64,000 nucleotides of DNA from Bacillus sp. FJAT-22090 (GTDB lineage Bacteria; Bacillota; Bacilli; Bacillales_A; Planococcaceae). The DNA is taken from assembly GCF_001278755.1 (NCBI RefSeq), contig NZ_CP012601.1, forward strand, positions 1,798,001-1,862,000, read 5' to 3'. The position numbers were made by a program, and so were the translations under genes. How positions within the stretch are numbered: the stretch's first letter is position 1; each line of letters opens with the position of its first letter. The notes under the pieces are model-generated. The model had not been told where the DNA came from, did not search any database, and was given only the letters and a program-made list of their open reading frames with translations. Positions 18,173 through 26,435 of the stretch are shown in pieces.

Positions 18173-18604
18173 TTACTGAATTATATAAGAAGTTATATAA
18201 ACTTGTTGCACCTCTCCATCATTCATTAATTCATTTATTTTAGTTTTCAATGATGACTGAAATGTTGCTTTACCTTGTTTACCTTCTAAATCTTCTGGCG
18301 TCATTTCAGAAAGCTCTGTAATAACAATGTTTTTTACTTGAAAATCACGTTTTATTAATTCTTCTGCAGCTTCTTTACTATCCGTTTGTACTTTTAGGGA
18401 AATACGGATAAATTTATTTCCAGCTAAATTTGTCGTTATTTCTGGTATATCTATGGAAGATTCAACAATTTCATCAATTGTTGGTCCTGTCTCCTCATCT
18501 GGTTTGTTTAACTGAGAAATAAAAAGCAATGCTACAACACCAAGTAATGTAATACAAACTAAAATAATTAGCATGATGGTTAAAAGTTTATTTTTACTCT
18601 TCAT
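18173..18604 (-). CDS. fliL: Flagellar basal-body associated protein FliL
   Basis: FliL, about 143 residues: short basic cytoplasmic N-terminus, one membrane helix (about 7-30), then an extracytoplasmic domain (NLAGNKFIRISLKVQTDSKEAAEELIKRD). It stabilises stator-rotor function. The ATG at 18602-18604 is preferred because AAGAGGTG lies six bases upstream. A GTG nine bases earlier would overlap that site. It overlaps the 3' end of flbD. Confidence 0.94.
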   Translation of the reverse strand: MKSKNKLLTIMLIILVCITLLGVVALLFISQLNKPDEETGPTIDEIVESSIDIPEITTNLAGNKFIRISLKVQTDSKEAAEELIKRDFQVKNIVITELSEMTPEDLEGKQGKATFQSSLKTKINELMNDGEVQQVYITSYIIQ

Positions 18605-18833
18605 GTTCTTCACCTCTTAAATGGGGGTTCGATAAAATATGTATTTCTTTGTAAAACTGAGCGATTTTTTTGGCCACATCTTCTCTAGATTCTAACGCAA
18701 CATATTTATGACCATTTGTGAGCGTTATCGTAGTATCCGGAAAAGATTCAACCGTCTCTATGTATAATGCATTCAACAAAAACTCTTTACCGTTTAAACG
18801 AGTCAAATTTATCAATATAAAGGGCCGGGCCAT
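18594..18833 (-). CDS. flbD: Flagellar FlbD-family protein
   Basis: Small FlbD/YlzI-type protein of the flagellar operon, recognised by INLTRLNGKEFLLNALYIETVE and ITLTNGHKYVALES. The family is conserved downstream of flgE, and its exact function is unclear. The start is uncertain. The ATG at 18831-18833 (MARPFILINL) lies inside a GC-rich hairpin, and a TTG further downstream or an upstream TTG at 18864-18866 are possible. The body (from about 18815) is secure. Confidence 0.88.
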   Translation of the reverse strand: MARPFILINLTRLNGKEFLLNALYIETVESFPDTTITLTNGHKYVALESREDVAKKIAQFYKEIHILSNPHLRGEEHEE

Positions 18834-18847
18834 TAAAGGAACGGCCC
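18822..18847 (-). promoter_or_regulatory. GC-rich hairpin between flgE and flbD
   Basis: A GGGCCG/CGGCCC stem (18842-18847 with 18822-18827) encloses a 14-base loop and on the minus strand is followed by TTTATATT. It could be a weak terminator, or a structure masking flbD initiation. It stands out in this AT-rich operon. Confidence 0.4.
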
Positions 18848-18882
18848 AACCCTCCCTTACTTTCAACTAAGATTCTAATAAA

Positions 18883-19872
18883 TTATCGTTTTAAGTTAAC
18901 AAGCTCTTCTAAAATTTGGTCAGAAGTTGTAATAATTCGAGTGTTAGCTTGGAACCCACGTTGCGCAACGATCATGTCTGTGAACTCTTCAGAAAGGTCT
19001 ACGTTTGACATTTCTAGGAATCCGGAGTTGACTGAACCTATACCTTCTTTAGTTGCAACTTGATTCATTGGTGCTCCTGAATTTGGAGATTCTTGAAAAT
19101 AGTTTGACCCTGCTTTTGTAAGGCCTCCTGCATTTGGAAACTTAGCAAGAACTAACTGTCCGGCCCATTTTAGTGTACCTTCAGCATCAACAAAAGTAAC
19201 AGTACCGTCTTGACCAATACTCATACTTTGAGCATTTGTAGGAATACGAATTGGTGTATATGCAACAGTTCCTGACCCAGCGGTAACCGGGTTGGTATCG
19301 TTTGTAAAGCCATCTGCATCAGTATCTAGATTTCCTGTAGCTGCTGTATTAGCTGTAACATCAGATGCATCTGGATAAGCAGTTGCAACATTAGCTGGAT
19401 CACCGTCCCACCCAGAAACTGCTGAACCAACCACAAATTTACCATCAGAGTTTATTAAGTATCCATTTCCGTCCATATAAAAGTTTCCTGCTCTTGTATA
19501 CAATGGATTTGTAAATTCACCAGGTGTTGCTGATGCAGGATCTACTCCAATCCCATCTGCAACTATGAAAAAACCATCTCCTGAGATCGCCAAATCTAAT
19601 GTATTGCCTGTTGATTGTAAAGAACCTCCAGAGTGAATTGTATCTATTGCAGATAATTGAGATCCTAACCCTACTTGTTTTGCATTTACTCCACCTCTTG
19701 TATCAGTAGAAGCAGAAGCACCTGAAGTTGTTTGTGAGATCAAATCTTTAAATACAGTGCGTCCTTTTTTGAAACCGTACGTGTTTACGTTTGAGATGTT
19801 GTTACCGATAACATCCAATTTTGTTTGGAAGTTTTTTAAGCCTGAAATTCCTGAGTACATTGAGCGAATCAT
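18883..19872 (-). CDS. flgE: Flagellar hook protein FlgE
   Basis: Hook protein, 329 residues, longer than B. subtilis FlgE (about 264). The N-terminal rod/hook D0 motif (SMYSGISGLKNFQTKLD, GNNISNVNTYGFKKGR) and the C-terminal helix (SNVDLSEEFTDMIVAQRGFQ) are canonical. The extra length lies in the exposed middle domain (about 105-210), which has many Asp/Ala/Thr residues and a DTDADGFTND loop at 183-192 matching a DxDxDG calcium-binding pattern. Start is ATG at 19870-19872 after AAGGGAG. Sometimes annotated as flgG. Confidence 0.95.
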   Translation of the reverse strand: MIRSMYSGISGLKNFQTKLDVIGNNISNVNTYGFKKGRTVFKDLISQTTSGASASTDTRGGVNAKQVGLGSQLSAIDTIHSGGSLQSTGNTLDLAISGDGFFIVADGIGVDPASATPGEFTNPLYTRAGNFYMDGNGYLINSDGKFVVGSAVSGWDGDPANVATAYPDASDVTANTAATGNLDTDADGFTNDTNPVTAGSGTVAYTPIRIPTNAQSMSIGQDGTVTFVDAEGTLKWAGQLVLAKFPNAGGLTKAGSNYFQESPNSGAPMNQVATKEGIGSVNSGFLEMSNVDLSEEFTDMIVAQRGFQANTRIITTSDQILEELVNLKR

Positions 19873-19955
19873 GTATGTTTTTCTCCCTTCGATTTGCGTG
19901 CTAGCGTCTATCAGTCAGCTGCACATAGCATCCTTTTAAAGGTCCTGCTATCTAT

Positions 19956-20336
19956 TTAGTTCAGCACAATGGTGCCGTCGATATTGGTGAATAATTGATT
20001 TTTCGCTTCCGTGCGATTCATGGCAGTAATCACTGTTGCATTTTTTGCACTTACGATTAATGCTGCTTGGTCCATCAATACTAATGAGTCATTCACACCT
20101 TTTGAGCGTGCTTCTGTTACTTTGTCACTCACCAGTTGCCATTCTGCATCTGTTATGTGAATATTTCTCTCAACTAAACGTTGATTTGCATGTTTACTTA
20201 CTTTCAATTCTATTTTTGCATTAGCCTCGTGCAATTGTTGCAAAAACGATTGCTTTGGCGAAGTAACTTGTTTAGATGTGAGTGGTTGACGGATTGTAGT
20301 TTGCAGCGGAACTCGATTAATATTAATTTTGTCCAT
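19956..20336 (-). CDS. Conserved flagellar operon protein (TIGR02530-like, orf126)
   Basis: A 126-residue soluble protein. The HANQRLVERNIHITDAEWQLVSDKVTEA core (about 50-77), then DSLVLMDQAALIVSAKNATVITAMNR, match my recollection of the small flagellar operon family TIGR02530, found in many Firmicutes between flgD and flgE. B. subtilis lacks it there. Function is not established. It may help hook assembly given its neighbours (inference). It starts 19 bases after the flgD stop. Confidence 0.85.
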   Translation of the reverse strand: MDKININRVPLQTTIRQPLTSKQVTSPKQSFLQQLHEANAKIELKVSKHANQRLVERNIHITDAEWQLVSDKVTEARSKGVNDSLVLMDQAALIVSAKNATVITAMNRTEAKNQLFTNIDGTIVLN

Positions 20337-20355
20337 TGCATATCTCCGTTCTAAT

Positions 20356-20994
20356 TTATTTTATTGCTGTAATTTGATCTGCGGTAATAGATTTACCTCC
20401 AGCGATATTAAAGACAATCTTTCCATCTTTTTTCGAAACAGATTCAACTTGAGCAGTGCTTTCTGCTTCCCCGTCCATATAGCTTACTGTTTTTCCAATT
20501 AACATACTTGCTTCTACTAAACTATTGGAATTTGAGTTATTCGACAGAACTTCTGATATATTGCCTGGTGTAATAACTTTTCCATCAGCAAGAGTGAATT
20601 GTACTCCCCCATTAACAAACTTAACTCCAGCAATTGTACCGGTACCTTCTTTTGTAATTGGTTTACCATCTTCGCCTTTTTCATCTGTTATTTCATGCCA
20701 TTTCACAGACTTCCCAACGAAATTAGTATATTCAATCATTTGGGTTTGTTCTTGCGCCAATGCATATTTTTCAAATGCTGCCGTCAAGTTAGTCATTTGT
20801 TCTAACGAAGAAAACTGAGCCATTTGTGCAATGAATTCGTTGTCCTTCATTGGATTCGTTGGATCCTGATTTTGTAATTGGGCCATTAATATTTTCAAAA
20901 ATTCATCTTTTCCAAGCGTACTATTACCTGTGGTACGTGTTGCTTTTTCCTTTGGCAAGTACATGCTGCTTGTGATTGGATTCATTTCAGCCAT
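20356..20994 (-). CDS. flgD: Flagellar hook capping protein FlgD
   Basis: FlgD, 212 residues, the scaffold cap on which hook subunits polymerise. Signature at about 28-70: LGKDEFLKILMAQLQNQDP, NPMKDNEFIAQMAQFSSLEQM. The C-terminal half holds a small beta domain (IGKTVSYMDGEAEST). GGAGG precedes the ATG and overlaps the fliK stop region. Confidence 0.95.
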   Translation of the reverse strand: MAEMNPITSSMYLPKEKATRTTGNSTLGKDEFLKILMAQLQNQDPTNPMKDNEFIAQMAQFSSLEQMTNLTAAFEKYALAQEQTQMIEYTNFVGKSVKWHEITDEKGEDGKPITKEGTGTIAGVKFVNGGVQFTLADGKVITPGNISEVLSNNSNSNSLVEASMLIGKTVSYMDGEAESTAQVESVSKKDGKIVFNIAGGKSITADQITAIK

Positions 20995-20997
20995 ATA

Positions 20998-22230
20998 TTA
21001 AACCTCCACTTCTTTTAAAAAGTCTTCGAAAGTAGCAATTTCTTCTTTCTCATCCTTTTTAGTTTCTTGTCGTTCTTGTTGTTGTCTAAATGATTCTTGG
21101 AAAGATTGATTTCTTTCCTGCCTTGCTGAATCTTGTACAGATTGTGTTATCTCTAATTTCTCAATTTGAATGTTTTGGTTAACTAACCCTTGCCTTAACT
21201 GATTTGAATGAGAATCTAACAAATCTTTACCACGTGTAGTCGAAGCTAGCATTTTAGCTGTAAGCATTCCATCTTTTTGAATTAATTCAATTCGAATTGT
21301 TCCGAGATGTTCAGGATAAAGCTTGACGACAAGTCTATTTGCTCCACCTGCTTGTCCAAATTGAACACGATTCATCACTTTTTGCAAATCTTTTAGAAAT
21401 TCCTCTGATTGTCCAGGTTTTTCATTTGGCAATGTTACTGAAACAGTTTCAACCTTTGTTTGTACAATCATTGACGACTGACCTTGTATAGGAGAAACTA
21501 CTTCTTTCGTCTCAATTACTTTTTCGGTCGGTGTTGCTACTTGTTTAATTACAACTTGTTGAACACCTGGTTTCATTGTTTGATCTAGTGAAAGCTTATT
21601 CATAGCAGTATTTACAGCCTTATTGTTAGACATATCAGTTAGAAGTGTCGATGGAAATTTAACTTCTTTAGAAACCCCATCTTTCAGGTCTTTCACTAAT
21701 TGATTTAAATCAAATAAAGTAGATTCTTGTTTTAGTGTCAAATCAGATTTCTTTCCAATAAGTTGTATTATCTTCAACAATTGCACAGCTTGACTTGCTT
21801 CTACAGAAGATACAGGACCTTGTCCATTTAAAGATTGAACGATTGCATCTTTCAGTTGGCTAGCTTGTACATTTATACCTGCTAACAAATCCCATACGTT
21901 AGAGTCTGATAATTCTTCTTCTGTTGTCGCATTTTCACCTAAGAGCTTACTTAATAATTCTTTCAGTTCTTTTGGATTTACTATCAAGTCTTTAGAACCT
22001 ATTAGACTTTCCGCTTCTTCCAATGCATCTACATCTAAAATATTAAGTAACTCTTGTACAAGATTTAGTTGAGAATCATCAGGTATAGGGGGTGACTGAA
22101 CTTGTTGATTAGATAATACTTGTCCAAAAACATTTCCAAATAGTTGATTATTCGTATTCATATCTGGCACTTTACCTTTTGATTGGACCACTATATTATT
22201 TCCTAGATTTGCAACTGCTGCGATATTCAA
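20998..22230 (-). CDS. fliK: Flagellar hook-length control protein FliK
   Basis: FliK, about 410 residues. The variable Gln/Val/Ser-rich N-terminal two thirds act as molecular ruler, and the C-terminal Flg_hook domain (about 300-370, RLVVKLYPEHLGTIRIELIQKDGMLTAKM) contacts FlhB to trigger the export switch. The longest frame begins at 22248, but codons 2-4 there form an AGAGGAGGTG ribosome site. The real start is therefore TTG at 22228-22230 (MNIAAVANLGNN). The C-terminal tail is Gln/Glu/Arg-rich. Confidence 0.93.
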   Translation of the reverse strand: MNIAAVANLGNNIVVQSKGKVPDMNTNNQLFGNVFGQVLSNQQVQSPPIPDDSQLNLVQELLNILDVDALEEAESLIGSKDLIVNPKELKELLSKLLGENATTEEELSDSNVWDLLAGINVQASQLKDAIVQSLNGQGPVSSVEASQAVQLLKIIQLIGKKSDLTLKQESTLFDLNQLVKDLKDGVSKEVKFPSTLLTDMSNNKAVNTAMNKLSLDQTMKPGVQQVVIKQVATPTEKVIETKEVVSPIQGQSSMIVQTKVETVSVTLPNEKPGQSEEFLKDLQKVMNRVQFGQAGGANRLVVKLYPEHLGTIRIELIQKDGMLTAKMLASTTRGKDLLDSHSNQLRQGLVNQNIQIEKLEITQSVQDSARQERNQSFQESFRQQQERQETKKDEKEEIATFEDFLKEVEV

Positions 22231-22261
22231 TATTTCACCTCCTCTCAATTGAAAATCACTC

Positions 22262-22861
22262 TTATTGCTTTGTCATTAATTCTGTATATTTTGCTGCTTC
22301 TTCTGGTGTCATTTTTTCATAAATTTTTGCCACTGTATCTGGTTTTAAGCTATTTAAAATTCTTAATGCTTCTGCGTCACTCATTTTAGAAATGACAGGT
22401 GCAGCAGATTTCGCAGACATTTTTTCAAAAGTAGAAACTATTTCAGCGTATTCTTGTTTAGTGCTCGTTTGTTGTCGTTGTAGATTCTCTATTTCATCCA
22501 ACAAACGTTGCTGTTCAACTAATAAATCCTCATTTTTTTTTGCTGAATTATCTATTTCTGATTGTAAGTTATCTATTTCTACTTCTTTTTCTTGGATTTC
22601 AGCTTGTAGAGAAACGACTTTTTCCTCTAAACGGTTTGTTTTTACATCCTCTGTTACTGTTTCCGGTTGACCAGCACCTGATAATTCTTTTGCTTTTTCA
22701 AAAACATTTATATTCGCTATTTGAGCAACTATCAAGAGGACCGCTAAAGCGAATAGAAAAGGAATGATAAACCAATAAAAGAACATTTTTATTTTGCCTA
22801 TGCCTTTTGTTTCATCGTCTACTTTTTCAATGTTTTTAGTTTTTTTGTTTCTATTAGCCAT
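22262..22861 (-). CDS. ylxF: Flagellar YlxF-like membrane protein (MgtE_N-like)
   Basis: A 199-residue protein between fliJ and fliK, at the ylxF position. Basic N-terminus, one membrane helix (about 27-50), a coiled coil of Glu/Lys/Gln (about 70-135), and a C-terminal MgtE N-domain-like helical module (MSDAEALRILNSLKPDTVAKIYEKM). Such proteins are thought to be export or motor accessory factors. The precise role is unproven. Confidence 0.88.
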   Translation of the reverse strand: MANRNKKTKNIEKVDDETKGIGKIKMFFYWFIIPFLFALAVLLIVAQIANINVFEKAKELSGAGQPETVTEDVKTNRLEEKVVSLQAEIQEKEVEIDNLQSEIDNSAKKNEDLLVEQQRLLDEIENLQRQQTSTKQEYAEIVSTFEKMSAKSAAPVISKMSDAEALRILNSLKPDTVAKIYEKMTPEEAAKYTELMTKQ

Positions 22862-22872
22862 GTTCTACTCAC

Positions 22873-23316
22873 CTAATCTCTTTTTTGAAACTTTAAGGAT
22901 GAAATTTCATCCAATTGGATTGTTTCAAGTCTAAGTTGATCTTGCTGAAAAAGTTCGTAATCTTTTTCCTTTATCTTTTCAAATTTACGAACCTCTAAAG
23001 ATTTTTCTAAAAGTTTCTCTTCAAACCAGTTCATTTTAGAACGTGCTTGCATAACTTCTTTTTGTACTTTATCTATTCTTTTTTGCAACCCGTCTATAAA
23101 GTTCGAGAAATGATGAATATGGTTAATAGATAATCCTTGCTTAAGTTGGTTATTTTGAGCATCAACTGTATCTTCTTTCTTTTTCAACAAATCATATAAT
23201 TCCGTAGCAACAGTTTCAAAAGCGATAACAGATTCTTTGTATGCTAGCTCTGTTTCTGATTTTTCTTGTTCACGAACAGTCAATATCTTAGCAAATTTAT
23301 ACTGATAAGCAACCAT
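22873..23316 (-). CDS. fliJ: Flagellar export chaperone FliJ
   Basis: FliJ, 147 residues, an almost entirely helical coiled coil that links the FliI ATPase ring to FlhA. The N-terminus MVAYQYKFAKILTVREQEK is typical. The ATG overlaps the fliI stop (TAATG), and GGTGGTG is the ribosome site. Confidence 0.92.
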   Translation of the reverse strand: MVAYQYKFAKILTVREQEKSETELAYKESVIAFETVATELYDLLKKKEDTVDAQNNQLKQGLSINHIHHFSNFIDGLQKRIDKVQKEVMQARSKMNWFEEKLLEKSLEVRKFEKIKEKDYELFQQDQLRLETIQLDEISSLKFQKRD

Positions 23317-24641
23317 TATTTAACACCACCATTTGCTAAAGTAATTATTTCATTCACACTAGACTCTAGCGACACTTTGTCTAAATAACCTTGCTTTAAA
23401 TAAGAAGTTATTAAAGGTTCATATTGTATAGCCTCATCTATTTCTTTGGATGTACCTCGTTTATATGCACCAATATTAATCAGGTCTTCTGATTTGTTGT
23501 AGGTGAAATACAAATCACGTAAACGTTCAGCTGCTTTTTTGTGTTCTTCATCGGATATATGGTTCATTAATCGACTAATGCTTTTTAAAACGTTAATCGC
23601 AGGGTATTGACCTTTATTTGCGAGAGAACGATCGAGTACTATATGTCCATCGAGAATCCCTCGTACTGTATCAGCAATTGGTTCATTCATATCATCACCA
23701 TCAACTAAAACTGTATAAAAGGCTGTAATCGTCCCATTCTCATTTGTACCTGTACGCTCAAGAAGTTTTGGTAAGATGGAAAATACAGATGGGGTATAAC
23801 CCCTTGTAGCAGGTGGTTCACCAACTGCTAAACCTATCTCACGCTGTGCCATAGCAACACGTGTGACAGAGTCCATCATTAACACGACGTTAAGTCCTTT
23901 ATCACGAAAATATTCTGCTATAGCAGTAGCTGTAAAAGCCCCTTTTATACGCATCAGAGCAGGTTGATCGGAAGTAGCGGCGATAACAATAGATCGTTCT
24001 AAACCTTCTTTACCCAAATCTCTTTCTATAAATTCTCGTACTTCTCGCCCACGCTCTCCAATAAGAGCTATGACATTTAAATCTGCATTTGTATTTCTTG
24101 CAATCATACCAAGCAACGTGCTTTTCCCTACTCCAGATCCTGCAAATATCCCGACTCTTTGACCTTTCCCTACCGTAAGCATGCCATCGATTGCTTTAAC
24201 TCCTACTTCAATTTGTTCATCAATTGGAGGTCTAGTTAATGGATTAGGAGGGTCTTGTTCTGTCCCAACAGTCATCAAGCCTTTAGGTAGTACTGTTCCA
24301 TCGATTGGGTTTCCCATTGAATCGAGAACTTTTCCAATTAAATCTGGTCCAACTTTCACCTCTAACGGTCGATTTGTTCCTTCTACTAAACAACCAGTTG
24401 AAATTTCACGGATATTTGTATAAGGCATTAATACAACAACCTCTTCTTTAAAACCAACAACCTCTGCTAAAATGACTGAATGACCATTTTTAGAAGAATG
24501 TATGTGAATTTTACATACATCACCTATCGAACTTTCTGGCCCCTGTGACTCAATCATCAAACCAACAACACGATTCACACGTCCATATTTTTTAAAGGTT
24601 GAAAGATTTGGGATTTGTTGTATTAAATCAACTGCTTTCAT
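23316..24641 (-). CDS. fliI: Flagellar export ATPase FliI
   Basis: FliI, about 441 residues, F1-beta-like ATPase powering flagellar export. Walker A GIFAGSGVGKSTLLG (about 165-179), Walker B VVLMMDSVTR, and the PSVFSILPKLLERTG block. The ATG at 24639-24641 is chosen because GGAGTG lies six bases upstream. A GTG three codons earlier overlaps that site. fliH ends just after, so the genes overlap in the coupling pattern of the whole operon. Confidence 0.97.
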   Translation of the reverse strand: MKAVDLIQQIPNLSTFKKYGRVNRVVGLMIESQGPESSIGDVCKIHIHSSKNGHSVILAEVVGFKEEVVVLMPYTNIREISTGCLVEGTNRPLEVKVGPDLIGKVLDSMGNPIDGTVLPKGLMTVGTEQDPPNPLTRPPIDEQIEVGVKAIDGMLTVGKGQRVGIFAGSGVGKSTLLGMIARNTNADLNVIALIGERGREVREFIERDLGKEGLERSIVIAATSDQPALMRIKGAFTATAIAEYFRDKGLNVVLMMDSVTRVAMAQREIGLAVGEPPATRGYTPSVFSILPKLLERTGTNENGTITAFYTVLVDGDDMNEPIADTVRGILDGHIVLDRSLANKGQYPAINVLKSISRLMNHISDEEHKKAAERLRDLYFTYNKSEDLINIGAYKRGTSKEIDEAIQYEPLITSYLKQGYLDKVSLESSVNEIITLANGGVK

Positions 24642-24646
24642 CAAGT

Positions 24647-25417
24647 TCACTCCATACGATCCAGAATTTCTACTAGTTTTAGTCTTAATTCTTGTAGTTG
24701 TTCATCAATACTTACAACAATTCTTCCATGGTTCGTTTCAATATAACAATCTGTATCATTCATATCCTCGTCAACAAAAATCATAAACGGAACATCGACT
24801 GGGAATATGGATGCAAGTTCGTCCCGATTATTAGAAACTAACTTAAAATATGTCGGAGATACATAAAGCTTTATTTCTTTCATCTCTCTAACTTCTTTTA
24901 AACCTCTTTTGACAACAGATAAAAAGAGTTCTTCCTCTTCTTCTAACTTCGTTCCAATAATTCGCTCTGCAGTTCGAATTGCAAGTTCTAAAATAACCTG
25001 CTCCTGCTGTTGTAAATAATTTGTTGCGTTTTCATGTGCTACTTGTATTGTTTCATTCGCAATAGATAAAGATTGTTGCATATCCGCTATAGCCTTATTT
25101 CTACCTTCTTCTAACCCTTGCATAAAGCCTTCGTCATAAGCAGCTTTCTGATATGCAATTTTTTGTTCTTCCCACGTTTTTAATTGTTCATCCACATATT
25201 GTTTAGTTTGTTCTATTTCTTGGGCTAATGCTTCTTTTGTCGAAGCAATTTGTTCTTCCGCTTCGTAGAGCAATTGATCTCTTTCTTTCAGAATTACATC
25301 AAGCGAAAGAGGTTGATCTATATCTATTTCTTCTCTTAATTGCAGACTTTTTATTTGAATTGGTCTTGTTTTTTCACTGTTACCATTCACTTGTACGTTT
25401 CGGAAAATCCTAGACAA
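24647..25417 (-). CDS. fliH: Flagellar export ATPase regulator FliH
   Basis: FliH, about 256 residues, a dimeric coiled-coil regulator of FliI. Long Glu/Gln-rich helix (about 40-130), then the conserved C-terminal domain (LAIRTAERIIGTKLEEEEEL, IVSIDEQLQELRLKLVEIL). The start is debatable. GGAGGAG is almost touching the ATG at 25424-25426, whereas TTG at 25415-25417 (MSRIFRN) lies nine bases from it and is preferred. It overlaps the fliG stop. Confidence 0.9.
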   Translation of the reverse strand: MSRIFRNVQVNGNSEKTRPIQIKSLQLREEIDIDQPLSLDVILKERDQLLYEAEEQIASTKEALAQEIEQTKQYVDEQLKTWEEQKIAYQKAAYDEGFMQGLEEGRNKAIADMQQSLSIANETIQVAHENATNYLQQQEQVILELAIRTAERIIGTKLEEEEELFLSVVKRGLKEVREMKEIKLYVSPTYFKLVSNNRDELASIFPVDVPFMIFVDEDMNDTDCYIETNHGRIVVSIDEQLQELRLKLVEILDRME

Positions 25418-26423
25418 TAATGTCATCTCCTCCACCACGAGCAATTATTATTTCACCAGCGTCTTCCAATCTTCTAATGACAGAAACAATTCTTGTTTGG
25501 GCTTCCTCTACATCTTTTAGTCGTACAGGACCCATAATTTCCATTTCTTCTTTAAAAGATTCAGCCATACGCGTAGACATATTTCTAAAGATAATATCTT
25601 TTACTTCTTCACTTGAAACCTTCATAGAAAGAAGCAAGTCTTCATTTTCACAATCACGTATAACTCGTTGAATGGAGCGATTATCAAGCGTAACAATATC
25701 TTCGAAGACAAACATTCTCTTCTTGATCTCTTCGGCAAGTTCAGGATCTTGAATTTCAAGGGCATCCAAAATTGTTTTTTCTGTTGTTCGGTCTACACCG
25801 TTTAATACTTCTACTACCGCATCTACTCCACCAGTTTCTGTATAATCTTGTGTAACTGTAGAAGACAACTTTCGCTCTAGTACAGATTCAATTTCACTAA
25901 TAACCTCCGGTGAGGTTGAATCCATTGTTGCAATTCGCTTGGCGATATCTGCTTGAACCTCTTGCGGTAAGGAAGAAAGAATAATACCCGCTTGCTGAGC
26001 TTCTAAGTAGGATAAAATTAGCGCAATTGTTTGTGGATGCTCGTTTTGAATAAAATTAAATAATTGTGTTGGTTCAGCTCTTCTTGCGAAATCAAATGGT
26101 CGTACTTGTAAGGATGATGTTAATCGATTAATAATCGCTTGTGCATGATCTGAACCAAGTGCTTTCTCTAACACTGTTTTTGCGTAACCAATACCACCTT
26201 GCGAAATATAATCTTGAGCGAGTGCAATATTATGAAACTCTTCTATAATATCTTCTTTAATTTCAGGCTCCACTTTTTTCACACCTGAGATTTCTAATGT
26301 CAAGCGCTCGATTTCTTCTTCGTTTAAATGCTTATAAATAGAAGCTGAAACTTCTGGGCCGAGAGAAATTAATAAGAGCGCGGCTTTTTGTTTCCCACTA
26401 AGTTCTTTTTCCTTTTTTATCAT
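25410..26423 (-). CDS. fliG: Flagellar motor switch protein FliG
   Basis: FliG, 337 residues. FliF-binding N-domain (KQKAALLLISLGPEVSASIYKHL), middle ARM-like domain with EHPQTIALILSYL, and C-domain with the charged torque helix (IREC-like region VIRDCENEDLLLSMK; KVSSEEVKDIIFRNMSTRMAESFKEEM). Normal length. GGAGGA precedes the ATG. Confidence 0.98.
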   Translation of the reverse strand: MIKKEKELSGKQKAALLLISLGPEVSASIYKHLNEEEIERLTLEISGVKKVEPEIKEDIIEEFHNIALAQDYISQGGIGYAKTVLEKALGSDHAQAIINRLTSSLQVRPFDFARRAEPTQLFNFIQNEHPQTIALILSYLEAQQAGIILSSLPQEVQADIAKRIATMDSTSPEVISEIESVLERKLSSTVTQDYTETGGVDAVVEVLNGVDRTTEKTILDALEIQDPELAEEIKKRMFVFEDIVTLDNRSIQRVIRDCENEDLLLSMKVSSEEVKDIIFRNMSTRMAESFKEEMEIMGPVRLKDVEEAQTRIVSVIRRLEDAGEIIIARGGGDDIIV

Positions 26424-26435
26424 AGCCGTCCTCCA

